Assembly (NCBI RefSeq): GCF_000470775.1
Contig: NC_022438.1
Location: 1,240,001-1,304,000, forward strand
Origin: Leifsonia xyli subsp. cynodontis DSM 46306
Lineage (GTDB): Bacteria > Actinomycetota > Actinomycetes > Actinomycetales > Microbacteriaceae
Reading direction: 5' to 3'
DNA length: 64,000 bases
In this document: positions 39,384-50,074 of the stretch, one piece after another
Position numbering within the stretch: position 1 is the stretch's first letter
How the letters are laid out: every line of letters begins with the position of its first letter
Notes under the pieces: generated by a model
What the model was told of the DNA's origin: nothing
Database searches by the model: none
Seen by the model: only the letters and a program-made list of their open reading frames with translations
Translations under genes and position numbers: made by a program

Positions 39384-41375
39384 GACCGGCGGACCTCGGC
39401 CTCCTGACCAGCGTCTCCGCGCCGACCGTTCACCCGGGAGGGGAGCGCGCGGTGGTGTCGGTGACGCATCCTTCGCTCGAAGCGGCCGCCGAGGTCGGCC
39501 AGCTCTGGACCATCCCGCTCGCCGGTCACGCGGCTCCGCGCCGTCTGACGCGCGGATTCCGCGACAGCGCCCCGCGGTTCTCGCCGGACGGTCGGCTGCT
39601 CGCGTTCCTGCGAGCGGGCCCGAACGCCGCGTCGCAGCTGCACGTCGTGGATGCCGCCGGAGGAGAGCCCGTGGCGGTCACCAACCGCAGACTGGGCGTC
39701 TCCGAGTTCGCCTGGGCGCCGGACGACTGTACCCTCACGTTCGTGAGCCGCCAGCCCGAGCAGGGCCGCTATGGCCCCGTGGAGGGGATCGGCCCGGACG
39801 CGGAACCGGCCCGGCGCATCGTCACGCAGAACTACCAGGCCAACGGTCTCGGCTACACGAACGACCGCCGTGCGCACGTCTTCGTGGTCGAGGTCCCGGA
39901 TGTGTGGGCCGAGCCGGGCGTGCCGCCCGCGCCGGAGCCGGACGGTTCCGCCGCTCCGCCGCTCGCTGTTCCGGAGGCACGGCAGCTGACCGACGGGGAG
40001 TGGGACGATACGACGATCGCCTTCTCGCCGGACGGGTCAAGGCTGGCTTTCGTCTCGGCACGGCACGACACGCGTGATCGCGATCTGCGCTCGAACGTCT
40101 TCCTCGTCCCGGCGGACGGCTCGGGCGAGTCTGTCGACGCGACCGGCGCGCACGGGGGACTTCTCGGTCGTGGCGGTCGCGTTCGGGCTGAACGGCACCC
40201 TCTTCTTCTCAGCGCAGGAGGTGGGGGAGAGCGGCCGCGACTTCGTCGCCCGCAACACCGCCCTGTACGCCGTGAATGCCCCCGGGACGCCGCCGCGCCT
40301 CCTCACCGATCCCGAGACGGTGGACCTCGCCGAGTCGGACATCGTGCCCTTCCGGGACGACCATGTCCTCGTGCGCGACCGTCGCCGCGGCGCTCTCGTG
40401 CTGACCGCAGTCTCGGCCGCGGGGAGAGCCGAGCGTCTCACCGATGGGGTCACGGTGGTCGGCGGTGCGGGGACGGCGGGTGAGACGATCGTCGTGAGCG
40501 TCTCCGATGCGCGCACAGCGGGGGAGGTGGCCGTGCTCGGCGCGGACGGATCGCGCCGGCTGACGGACTTCTCCCGCGAGCTGCGGGCCGCCGGTGTGAT
40601 CGTGCCGCGTGAGCTGACGGTCGCCGGGCGGGACGGGTATCCCATCCACGGCTGGGTGGTCGTTCCCGAGGGGGCCGGGCCGCATCCGGTGCTCCTGAAC
40701 ATCCACGGCGGCCCGTTCGCCTCCTATGGACCAGCGCTGTTCGACGAGGCGCAGGTGTACGCCTCCGCGGGCTATGCCGTCGCGATGTGCAACCCCCGCG
40801 GCTCGGCCGGTTACGGGCAGGCCCACGGGCGCGTCATCCGCCAGCGCATGGGTACCGTCGATCGCATCGACGTGCTCGATTTCCTCGACGGCGCTGTGGC
40901 CGCTGTCCCCGGTCTCGACGCCGACCGTGCCGGAGTGATGGGCGGGTCTTACGGCGGTTACCTCACAGCCTGGACGATCGCACACGACCACCGTTTCGCC
41001 GCGGCGATCGTGGAGCGCGGCTACCTCGACCCTGAGGGGTTCGTCGGCACCAGCGACATCGGCAGCTTCTTCAGCGACGAGTACATCGGCACCGATCCCG
41101 ACCGCATCCGCTCCCAGAGCCCGCAGGCCGTGGTCGCCCGAGTGAAGACGCCCACGCTCGTGATGCACTCCTCGGCGGACCTGCGCTGCCCGCTGGGGCA
41201 GGCCGAACGCTACTACGCCGCCCTCAAGCGCAACGGTGTGGACGCGGAGCTGGTGATCTTCCCGGGAGAGGACCACGAACTCAGCCGCAGCGGCTGGCCA
41301 CGGCCGCGGCGCGAACGCTTCGAGATCATCCTGGAGTGGTGGGGGCGACACCTGCCCGTGGGGGAGCGCGGCTGA
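39380..41375 (+). pseudogene. S9-family prolyl oligopeptidase/acylaminoacyl peptidase, frameshifted
   Basis: About 665-residue S9 serine peptidase with an N-terminal beta-propeller and a C-terminal alpha/beta-hydrolase domain. The catalytic Ser is in GGSYGGY, the Asp in SSADLRCP and the His in GEDHELS. The frame changes near 40155 (VDATGAHG to DFSVVAVAFG), splitting the propeller from the rest. A translation restart inside the second frame would lack part of the propeller. Confidence 0.85.
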
Positions 41376-41380
41376 GGGCG

Positions 41381-42568
41381 CTATGCCCGCTGAGGCTGGG
41401 CGGTGAGGCGTCGCGCCATGCGAGCGGCCGCTGTCGCGCTGCCGCCGACGAGCGCTTCCAGCGGCCCTCCAGGGCGGCGTTGAGGAGGATGTGCAGGCAA
41501 TAGACGGTCAACGGCGCCGCACCCGCGGCGAGCACCGGCCGCAGCGCCCACGGCGTCCGGGGGAGAGCCCAGCAGGCGAGGAGGCAGAGGCCGAGGACCG
41601 TCCCGGCGATGCCGACACCTCGCGCGATATCGAGCACAGTGCCGCTGTGCGGTGCGTCCAGGAGCAGACTGCTCCACGGACCTGAGGGGCCGCCGGACTG
41701 GGAGCCGAGAACGATGTCGTCGATAGTGAGGCCGGGGACGCAGACGCTCTCGAAACCGAGCGCCTGAAGCTGCTGCGTGCGGGCGAAACCGTGATAGACG
41801 CACCACGAAACGGCGGTCGAAAGGGTCGCGAGAACGGCCCCGCCGCTGGCCAGGATGGTGGCGAAACGCTTTCCCTGTCCCGCTGCCACGGCCGAGAGGA
41901 GCGCGCGTCCGATGAGCATGCCCACAAGGAGATAGACCAGCCAGGTGCCCACCGGGTAGGCGCCGGTGAGAAGGATGTCCCGAACGGCTTCGACCGGATG
42001 GGCGGCGACGTCGAAGAGGCTCATCGTGCCGCGCTCCGGATCCGCCGCCCCTTGCCCCATCGACGGCGAGCTGGCCTGTTGGGGCTGTTGTCTCACCAGC
42101 CAGTTCAGCGGCGGGACGATCATTGTGAGCAGCCCCGCGACCAGAGCGACGACCCAGCCCCGAACGCGCAGGAACGGCACGGTCAGCCACATCGCGACCC
42201 CGAGATACACCAGGACGATCCCCGCCATCTGCGGATGGTATCGCCAACACGAGCCCGATCAGGATGAGGATTCCCCCGCGAGCGAGCAGGGCGATCCGCG
42301 CAGCGAGGATCTCTCCCGCTTCCCGATGCTTCCGAGAGGCGAGGACAACACTCACCCCGCACAGGACAGCGAACAGCGTCGAGGGGTTGCCGTTGACGAC
42401 CGCCTGGAAAGGCGGCACATTCGCGACATGCGCGAACACCATTCCGACGACCGCGAGGAACCGAGCCAGATCCACTCCGACGAGCCGCGCTGGTCTCTGC
42501 GTGCCTGCCTCGCGCTGCCGGACATCCTTCCCGTCCACTGTCGCCGGGGCGTTCTCTGCTGAGCTCAC
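41381..42568 (-). pseudogene. Polytopic membrane acyltransferase-like protein, frameshifted
   Basis: Membrane protein of about 395 residues resembling acyltransferase/DUF418-DUF1624 families, with the opening RLVGVDLARFLAVVGMVFAHV and eight or more hydrophobic helices. The frame changes near 42240 (LVLAI to YHPQMAGIV). A second change near 41465 is likely, because the alternative frame gives a stop at 41381 just after the S9 gene instead of overrunning it. GTG at 42568 is preceded by GAGGAGG. Confidence 0.7.
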
Positions 42569-42812
42569 TGTCGCCTCCTCTGAGCGCTCGCGTGTCTGTT
42601 CCTGGGCGCCCTGCGTCCAGGAGAGCATCGCCGGTGTTACCAGAGCGTTAAGGCGGGGCCGACAGCGGTGGGCCGGAGCTGAGGCGATCACTGCTGAAAG
42701 CGGCGGTCACATCGGCATCCTGCCCCAGACGGCACTCAGATCGCTTTCCGTCCCCACTCTGCCGGCGAATCCGTTGGCAGCGTCGGGTCTCATTACCCGA
42801 TCGGAGGAGAGC

Positions 42813-44158
42813 ATGATGCGGTGGTCTGGGCGGCAGCGGCAGGGAATGGGCGGCACGCGGGTGGCCGTGGTCACCGTGATGCTCGGGGCGCTGCTCGGCG
42901 GCCTCGTCACGTCTTCCGGCGGGAGCGGGGCCTCGGCTGCGCCGACCGTTCCCCAATGGGTCTACCGGGTCGACGATCGCAGTCCCGAGGAGATCTTCGA
43001 GGAAGGGTTCTCGGTGGGGCACAGCCCGACAGGCGAGTTCAACACCAATCTGCTGGATCATGCTCATTTCAGCACAGACTTCGGGACGGTGCCGCCGTCG
43101 GCGTTCGTCTCGGCGACGAGCGATCCCTTCTATGCGTATTACAGCAAAGGCGTCGGCATCAAACAGTGGCTGTACAAGATCAAGACGGGGCCGAACACAC
43201 ACTCGCTGGACCTCTCTCTCTGGATCATGCGATCGCCAACAGCCCGCATCCCGACATCCGGGAGAGGGCGACCTCGGCCAAAGAAGTCGTCGGCGACCAG
43301 TCCGAATGGTTCTCGGTCGGCGGCATCGACAGCGACCGGATTCTGTGGGGCATGTCGATGGAGAAGTACTACGACGAGTTTCCCCTGCTGGAAGAGGATT
43401 TCCCCACGGAAGACGAATGGCTGGAGCATCTGGGAAGCGACGACGACAAAGAGTTCAACGACAACTTCGACGATCCCGATGGCATCGCTTCGAGCGAACC
43501 GTACTCGGTCACGGAGGTGTCTTTCGGTCAGGGGGTCAGCTGCGCTCCTGTCCTCGCCCGCTCGGCGCCCCTTGCCGCCCGCTCGGCGCTGGCGACGGGA
43601 GCGTGCGGGCGTGCCCCCGCCAGCGAGGCCGAACTCTCTGAGATGCATCGGCAGAATCTGAGCGAAGGCTCCGCGGACGTCCGTTTCGTCGTGCGCGACG
43701 AGCAGGTGGTGGATGCGGCCGGGCAGCTTCTGACGCCCCTGCCCTCCGCCAATAAGCTGCTGGCGGAGTTCCGGGCCGAACAGGGCGCCGCCGGACTGCG
43801 TGAGCTGGCGCCCGCGCTCGACAAAGCGCTCGGAGTGGATCTCGCCCTCGTCGAGAAGATGTCGTCGCACCAGCAGACGGTGCTCAAATCGCTGAAGGCC
43901 GTGGGTAAACAAGCTTCGCGCGCCTCGGAGCTCCTGCCGTATGTGGCGATCGCCGCGAACGGCTATGTGCTGTCGGAGGACATCGCCTCGGGAAACTGGG
44001 TGGACGCCGGATTCGACGGGGCAGCGCTCGGGCTGATCGCCGCCGGCTCGGCGCAGCCGGAGCTGCTGGTGGTCACCGAGCCGGTTCTTCTCGTCCTCAT
44101 CGCGGCGCAATGGGTGGTCGACAAATACCGGGCGGACCACGCCCCGCCCCCGTCCTGA
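42813..44158 (+). pseudogene. Secreted ADP-ribosyltransferase toxin (pierisin/Scabin-like), frameshifted
   Basis: Predicted secreted mono-ADP-ribosyltransferase of about 447 residues. A signal peptide (about 1-43) is followed by WVYRVDDRSPEEIFEEGF, matching the VYRxDxRPPExVF opening of pertussis-toxin-type enzymes (NAD Arg at about 52). SAFVSATSD fits the STS region. After the frame change, GDQSEWFSVGGI matches the catalytic E segment, with Q-x-E spacing as in the DNA-modifying pierisin/Scabin group. The break lies at a (CT)5 tract, 43212-43221; loss of one CT unit restores the frame. The C-terminal third has hydrophobic helices and no known domain. GGAGGAG precedes the ATG. Confidence 0.72.
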
Positions 44159-44185
44159 ACGCGTGGCAGCGAGCGAACGCGCAGC

Positions 44186-46445
44186 GTGACTTCCCAGCTC
44201 TGGCAGAAGCTGCCCTCCACACTCGCACAGCTCCGCCTGGATGCGACCAAGGAGCAGATCGTCAGCGCGACGGAGACCGTGATGCGCGAGCGGATCGTTC
44301 CGTCGATGAGGGCGCGGATCGCTGCGGACAAGCTGGCTCTGAAGAAGATGCACTCCGCGTACATGCGCGAAGCCCACCGCCTCGCGGTCAAGGCGGCAGG
44401 CGGGGTGTTCAGCGGCCCGGCCTGGGAGAAGGTCCGTCCCCATCACGACAGGATGCTCCGGATCGTCACCCAGGCGTTTCGTGCCCAGTGGGATACGCGG
44501 CAGGCCGCCTACACGAAGGCTCTGGGCGAGCAGATCCAGGCTGTCGCCGATCGGTTCGCCGCGGACTTCGTCCCGGGAAGCGCGGCGTTCGAGCACATCC
44601 GGTCGATGTTCGATGCGTCCGTGGCCTCGCCCGCGGTGCAGTCTGCCGAATCGCTGATGAATCAGTACTCCCGCTACCAGAACGCACCGATCGTCTATCC
44701 CGATCGAAACGACCTGGCATTCCGGAACCAGCTCCAGCAGGAGAAGCTCGCCGCCTACCGAGGGGAGTTCACCCGGATCGGGGCATCGGTCGATGTCGTC
44801 GTCCCCCGTGACGATGCGGAGAAAAGATCCGCGGCGAAGCATCTCCGGGGCGATGACGATCACGGCTCCCGGCGGGGCCACGATCGAGAGCGTCCGAACC
44901 ACTCTGCAGAAACAACCGGCGATCGCCGTCTCGTCCGACAGGAAGACAGCGACAGTGGGGGCGAGCGCCGAGCCGACGGCTTTCGGGGGATCGGGCGCGG
45001 GTGTGCTGGTCCGTTTCAAGAGCCCTCGTGCCGCTGTTCGCGGGTCCACGATCGGCGGCGGGAGCTTCATTATCCAGAGCGCTGGCGCGGTCGCGGCCCG
45101 CGGCGGCATCGACATCGTCGTGCGGGACACGATCCCGGCTGCACACGGCGTCACCGAGCCCGGAAGCGTCACCGAGGAGGTGTCTCTCTACGGTCCTCGT
45201 GCGACCGCTTCCGGAACGATGACAGTCACCGCCCCGACCGGCACCCGCATCGACTCCGTCCGCGTGAGCGACCGCACGGCCGCACGCCTCAGCGCCGACC
45301 GGCGCTCGGCGACGATCGACGGTGCGTTCGGTGGCGGCAAAGCAAGCGTCATGGCCCGGTTCCGCGTGGACGACTCCTCGAAACGGGATGCGCTCCTCGC
45401 GGATGGGCGCGTCGTCATCGCCGCCGGGGGAGTTCCTCTCGCGTCCGGCCAGATCATCGTCAGCACTTACCCGGTGACCGTCTCGCAGCAGTCCATCCCC
45501 TCGCTCCGCATCGGCCAGACTGGATCGGCGACGATCCGGATCGAGAACCATGCGCAGTCCTGGGCCTTCGGTATCGATTTCGAGATCACGGCCCCGTCGA
45601 ACACGGTCTTCGCGAGCCCGGACCTCGCCTGGCGGCACAGAGACAACCCCGGCGGCACGAACACCGGAAAGCTGTCGGCAGACAAGCGGACGCTGACATA
45701 CTCCAGCTCCGGGTTCGCGGTCGGCGCCCGCAACTGGGTCGACCTCACAACGACGCTCACAGCGCAGAGCAGCGGTGACGGTCTGGTCGCGGACGGGGCC
45801 TTCCGCATCGCGCCCGGCAGGATCGTGCCGGACGGAGGGACCACGGCTCTGGCGTACAAAGCTGTCATCGCGGAGCTGCCGCACGCCCGGGGACAAGTGG
45901 GACCCGGCGGGACCTTCTCGTCCGTCGTCTACGATGCCGCGACCGCAGTGACCGGGACGATGACCCTCGATGCGCCCCGCGGCATGACCTTCAGGAGCGT
46001 GCAGGCGGGCTATGCGACCGTCGCCTACAGCGACGACCGTCGGCAGGCGACCCTCTCGCGCAACACTTTCGGCGGACGCGGATACCGTTTGTCGATCACC
46101 GTGGCCCTCGACGCCAACGCACGTCCGACCCGCACTTACAGCGGTCAGCTGACCATCACCGACCGCGGCGCGACGGTCGCGGTCGGCACGTTCGATGTCC
46201 TCACGACCATCGAGGGATGCCTCGACCAGGGCACCTACTGGGTGCCTCTCGGTCTGTTCACGACATTCCGCGTGGCCCATGTCCGAAACTCCTGCCGTGC
46301 CGACATTGCTGTCAGGGTGCCGTTCAGCGGCGGACCGGACAGCGGCTGGAAGATCATCGGGCACAGACAGGAGACCGAGTTCTGGTCGACGCCCTGGGCG
46401 GCGCCACAGGACCTCATCGTCGGAACGATCAGGCCGAACCCGTGA
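44186..46445 (+). pseudogene. Large repeat-module protein, unknown function, frameshifted
   Basis: About 750 residues in two frames. The N-terminal 215 residues are highly charged and helical. After a frame change near 44845 come beta-rich repeats. A module with consensus SGxMTxxAPxGxxxxSVR followed by SxDRRxAT occurs three times (starting about 44850, 45210 and 45950). No signal peptide is visible at the assumed GTG (44186), which lies 28 nt after the ADP-ribosyltransferase gene, so the two may have been one operon. I do not recognise a family. A partner role for the toxin is only a hypothesis. Confidence 0.55.
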
Positions 46446-46671
46446 GGTGTCCCGGACCCTGCCATCGGAGTCTGCGCGACGAGGACGCGGCGCTGCCTGG
46501 GGCGATCGCAACGACGGCTTTGATGAGGGCGCCGCTCCGGGGCGCAGCGACGGTTTTCCGGACCCGGCGTTGTAGGGCGGGGATCGGTCGCGATGGCGGG
46601 CTCACAGGCAGTGGCATTCCTCGCATCCGGCCTCTTGCGTTGGCTGTGACCAGGGGAGTATTTTGCGGCGC

Positions 46672-47520
46672 ATGTTATCAAAACAATCTACCAAGTGTCT
46701 CATCGGCGCCGTTTTCGGTGTCTCTCTTGTCGTCGGAGGAGCAGTTCCGGGCGCAAGCGCCGCCCGTCTGGGGCCTGGATGCCGGGTACTTCGTCACCGA
46801 TGTCAGATGTCAGCTGCAGGGGCGCGACCGCCAACGATATGATCGTCGGCCAAGTGGTCGAGGCGAGTGATGGGACGAAGACCCGCCTCGCTCCCCAGAT
46901 CGACGCGTTGAACAGTTCAACGGATGTGGTTCTCGTCTCCGCGGGAGGAAACGACCTGGGCTTCGCCGCGATCCTGTTCAAATGTCTCGCTCTCGCCGCC
47001 CAGGGCCCGGTCCCCTCCGGCTCCGCGACATGTTCTCAAGACTTCGTCAAGGATGGCAGCGACCAGCTGGCCTCTCAGCTCACTGAGACGGTGAAGCCCG
47101 CTTTGGACGCCCTGTACGAGCAGATCAGCGAGCGTGCGCCGCACGCGAAGAAGTTCGCCTTCACCTACCCGCATCTGCTGCCGGACCCGGCTACCACCCC
47201 CAAGGAAGGCTGCTTCCGGTTCACGACGAAGGATGGCTCCGTCGTTGTTCCTTTCACAGATGTGGATGTCGCATATCTCCATCAGATCCAGGAACAACTC
47301 AATGCTCTGATTCGCGATGAATCGGTGAAATATGGTTTCACAGTGGCGGATGCCAGCGCTCGGAGCGAGGCACGCACGGCGTGCAGCATTGCTGCGACAC
47401 TGGGTGAACGGATTCGACGCTCTGGGCGCGATCGACCGTGACGGCGAGGCCTTCCACCCGACGAGTCTGGGGATTTCGCACTACGTCAATGTCTTCAAAT
47501 ACGTGACGGCAAGAAAATAG
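46672..47520 (+). pseudogene. Secreted SGNH lipase/esterase, deleted and frameshifted
   Basis: The ATG at 46672 begins a clear signal peptide (LIGAVFGVSLVVGGAVPGASA). Downstream in another frame are DVSCRGATANDM and SAGGNDLGFAAI (SGNH blocks II-III), and in a third frame a C-terminal block FHPTSLGISHYVN that would carry the catalytic His. The GDS block with the nucleophile is missing between signal peptide and DVSC, so an internal deletion as well as frameshifts has occurred. Confidence 0.75.
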
Positions 47521-47557
47521 CTTCCTGAGGAGGGAGGGGGTGGCGATTCTCGGGTTC

Positions 47558-47604
47558 TAGCGGTCGTTGCAACACCTGGGTTTTTGGGAGTTGCAACGGC
47601 CGTG
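47558..47604. mobile_element. IS30-like end remnant
   Basis: GCGGTCGTTGCAACACCTGG and the following GGGAGTTGCAACGGCC closely match, in reverse complement, the end of the truncated IS30-family element at about 62845-62888. No transposase follows; an IS3-type fragment is joined directly. Confidence 0.65.
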
Positions 47605-47982
47605 TCCCACCTGGTCGTGAACGCGATCGATAACGCTGCCGCTCTGCGCGGGAACGTCGCCGGTTGCATCATGCGCTCAGACCGCGGATCGCAATTTCGC
47701 TCCCGCAAAGCAATTCGCGCTCTCGCTCGCCATCACATGGTCGGATCGATGGGCAGAGTCGGCGCTACGGGCGACAACGCCGCTATGGAGTCGTTCTTCT
47801 CACTCCTGCAGAAGAACGTCCTCAACCGGTGCTCCTGGACCACACGCGACGAACTTCGTATCGCGATCGTGACCTGGATAGAGCGGACCTACCACCGCCG
47901 ACGCCGGCAAGACCGTCTCGGCCGATTGACCCCGATCGAGTTCAAGACCATGATGACCAAGACCCTGGCCCTCACGGCCTGA
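47605..47982 (+). pseudogene. IS3-family transposase (OrfB), C-terminal fragment
   Basis: About 125 residues of an IS3-group integrase-like transposase: SDRGSQFRSRK, GATGDNAAMESFF with the catalytic Glu, and WIERTYHRRRRQ...LTPIEF. The N-terminal half with the first catalytic Asp residues is missing. Remnants of the same right end occur at 50531-50630 and about 58625-58666. Confidence 0.85.
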
Positions 47983-48012
47983 CTAACCCCTGCTACCTAA
48001 CCGTGCAGCAAA

Positions 48013-48170
48013 CCCCATCCCCCGGTGGGTGGAAACACTGGATGCTGTGGCAGCACTGGGACAACACGAGCCCCTACGTGGGGCCGGGCACCCTCCTGCC
48101 CGGGGACCAAGACTTCTTTCACGGCACCAGGCTGGCGCTCAAGCGATTCTCCAATAACGTTCATCGCTGA
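48013..48170 (+). pseudogene. Possible GH25 muramidase, C-terminal fragment
   Basis: About 50 residues (GGWKHWMLWQHWDN, LLPGDQDFFHGTRLAL) resemble the end of glycoside hydrolase family 25 lysozymes, where WxxWQ and DQDxFNG motifs occur. It begins directly after the IS3 right end and lacks the catalytic domain start. Confidence 0.5.
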
Positions 48171-48206
48171 CCTTGCTGTGGCGGAGGAGTTCGGGGAACG
48201 GGCACA

Positions 48207-48248
48207 TAGGGATGGCCTGCACACCTTCGGGTGTGCAGGCCATCCCTA
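48207..48248. terminator. 19-bp perfect hairpin with TTCG loop
   Basis: 48207-48225 pairs perfectly with 48230-48248 around TTCG. It is the strongest hairpin in the window and lies about 175 bp downstream of hsp20. No T-tract is obvious, so it may be an mRNA-end stabiliser or a terminator for either strand. Confidence 0.7.
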
Positions 48249-48423
48249 GCGCTTCATGCCGCTTGTGCGGGTGGGCCTCCGTGGCGATTGAAAGGCCACC
48301 CGGACAAGGACGGATGAGTGGGTTCCCTGGGCCCGAATCGGAGCGGGATTCGCGGCAGTCGGATCCTCAAGTGATCCGGCACCCGGCTGGTCTTGCGGTG
48401 AGGGTCCGGGCTGATGATCGTGG

Positions 48424-48846
48424 TCATGCGCCGACCTCCTTCCGCCCTCGCGCCGAGCCGATCTGGATCTTCCGCGGCTTGGCACGCTCAGCCATCGGCA
48501 CGATGACCGAGAGAACACCGTGCTCATAATTCGCCGTGATCTTCTCCACATCAACCCCATCACCGAGAGTGAACTGGCGCATGTACGAGCCGTACGGTCG
48601 CTCGTGCGCAAGCCACTTGACGTTCTCACTCGACGGCGCGAGACGCTCCGCCCGAATCGTGAGCAACTGACCATCAACATCAAGGTCAACGGAATCAGGA
48701 TCGATACCGGGAAGATCAGCACTGAGAACGTACTGGTCACCTTCGCGGAAGAGGTCGACCGGCATCACCCGGGGCGACCGAGCCGTGTCGAACACGCTGG
48801 ACGCGAAGCGGTCGAGCTGGCTCAGAACATCGAACGAATTTGACAT
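48424..48846 (-). CDS. Hsp20/alpha-crystallin small heat-shock protein
   Basis: 140-residue ATP-independent chaperone. The alpha-crystallin domain (about 40-125) includes YVLSADLPGIDPDSVDLDVDG, FTLGDGVDVEKITANYEHGVL and the closing VIVPMAERAKPRKI; the short N-terminal arm is typical. The upstream CIRCE-like operator indicates heat-shock control by HrcA. It appears intact inside the decayed island. Confidence 0.93.
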   Translation of the reverse strand: MSNSFDVLSQLDRFASSVFDTARSPRVMPVDLFREGDQYVLSADLPGIDPDSVDLDVDGQLLTIRAERLAPSSENVKWLAHERPYGSYMRQFTLGDGVDVEKITANYEHGVLSVIVPMAERAKPRKIQIGSARGRKEVGA

Positions 48847-48910
48847 GATCTATCTCCTTTCGCGATGCGAACGAAGGGTCACGCGGGGGCCGCCTGACCC
48901 GAACACCATA

Positions 48911-48937
48911 TTAGCACTCACCCAAGGAGAATGCTAA
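48911..48937 (-). promoter_or_regulatory. CIRCE operator upstream of hsp20
   Basis: TTAGCACTC (48911-48919), a 9-nt spacer, then GAATGCTAA (48929-48937). This matches the CIRCE consensus TTAGCACTC-N9-GAGTGCTAA with one mismatch and lies 65 nt upstream of the hsp20 start, as expected for HrcA repression. Confidence 0.88.
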
Positions 48938-49198
48938 TAGGGAACAACTTCTTATCCGGTCACCACGAACTGGAAGCAGGTCCTCGTCGACTGACCCCGA
49001 GCAGGACAATTCAGAGGCTGACGCCCATTCAGATCAAGAGCACCTGGGGTGGTGTCCCGGTGCGGGATTACAGGTAGTACCAGGTGACCCTCGCCGTGAT
49101 TCCCCGAACCCGTACTACGATTCGGCCGTGATGGTGATGACCGGGTTTCCCTGCTGTTTGCCGGCGACGTAGAAACACTTGATGTACGCGAAGCCGTC
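48938..49198. other. Noncoding or degraded sequence
   Basis: No gene is recognised. On the minus strand a short stretch (about 49110-49190) reads KCFYVAGKQQGNPVITITAES and may be a decayed coding piece. Confidence 0.4.
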
Positions 49199-49416
49199 TC
49201 GTCTGCGACGGCCTGAAAGGGCTACCGGCGTCGGTGGGGAACGTGTGGCCGGAAACGATCGTGCAGACCTGCATCATCCACCTGCGCTGCGGCCGCTTCA
49301 ACTACGTTGCCCGGCAAGACTGGGACGCCCTCAAACGTGATTTGCGGCCGATCTATCAGGCAGTGAACGCTGTCGCGGCCGCCGAGGCCCTGGACCAGCT
49401 CGAGGAGACGTGGTGA
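49199..49416 (+). pseudogene. IS256-family transposase, internal fragment
   Basis: About 70 residues match the IS256 core: VCDGLKGLP, VWPETIVQTCIIHL, DWDALKRDLRPIY. Both ends are missing. The next 150 bp has no recognisable gene; a short open tail ends at 49578. Confidence 0.85.
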
Positions 49417-49585
49417 TTTGCCTTGGGTTTCATTCTGTTCTTTTCTTTTGGTTCAGGCCAGACCCTCACCCACCGTTATCACGGAAGTCCCAATGAGCGC
49501 GACGAGCTCCCGCTGACCCCGGTGCCCGCTATGAGCTACCATGGCCCTATCGGCGACCAGACGCCTGCTGAGGATTAGCGAGCAG

Positions 49586-50074
49586 TCACCGGCCGCGGCG
49601 GGTCTGCACCGTGCATTGCACAAAGTCGCGCGGCCGCATGATCGCGATCCTGTTGTGCCACGGGCTCAATGACGTCAGATCGGTGTCGTTGCTCACGACG
49701 ATCGTCGCGTCGACGTCGACCGCGAGATCCAGGATGAGGTTGTCTTCGTGGTCGGATACGTCGAAGACCTTGCGCGGTGGATCCACGATCGCTCCGCCCG
49801 AGGTCTCGACGACGTCGACGAGCGTCGCGAGGTACCGCTTGATCAGATCGGGGGAGAGGCCCAGCTCGGCGAGCACCCTGGTTGTGTTCTCGAGGATGTG
49901 GGGCGAGAGGTATAGCTGGAAGTCGTCCGTGTCGAACGCGATCGACAAGCAGTCAGCATCTGGATTGCTGGATGCCGACGGAACCTGCGCGATGTAGGGG
50001 AACTCGGAATCGTCAGTGACGAGGACGTTCACCAGCACGTTGACGTCATAGACGACCGGAGCCTGTTCAGGCAC
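49586..50074 (-). CDS. PIN-domain toxin (VapC-like)
   Basis: 162-residue PIN-domain protein, predicted metal-dependent RNase. The first acidic residue is in VVYDVNVLVNVL, with further acidic residues in HEDNLILDLAV and VVSNDTDLTSL. It overlaps the upstream ribbon-helix-helix gene by 8 bases, the arrangement of a type II toxin-antitoxin operon. Confidence 0.85.
   Translation of the reverse strand: MPEQAPVVYDVNVLVNVLVTDDSEFPYIAQVPSASSNPDADCLSIAFDTDDFQLYLSPHILENTTRVLAELGLSPDLIKRYLATLVDVVETSGGAIVDPPRKVFDVSDHEDNLILDLAVDVDATIVVSNDTDLTSLSPWHNRIAIMRPRDFVQCTVQTRRGR

Noticed and set aside
38873..40483. Long plus-strand open frame starting inside the SDR gene
   Set aside because: Its first part is an Arg/Pro-rich shadow of the SDR gene; only the segment from 39380 is the S9 peptidase start.
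46446..46671. Possible gene between the module protein and the SGNH pseudogene
   Set aside because: Open frames here are short, GC-shadow-like and have no motif.
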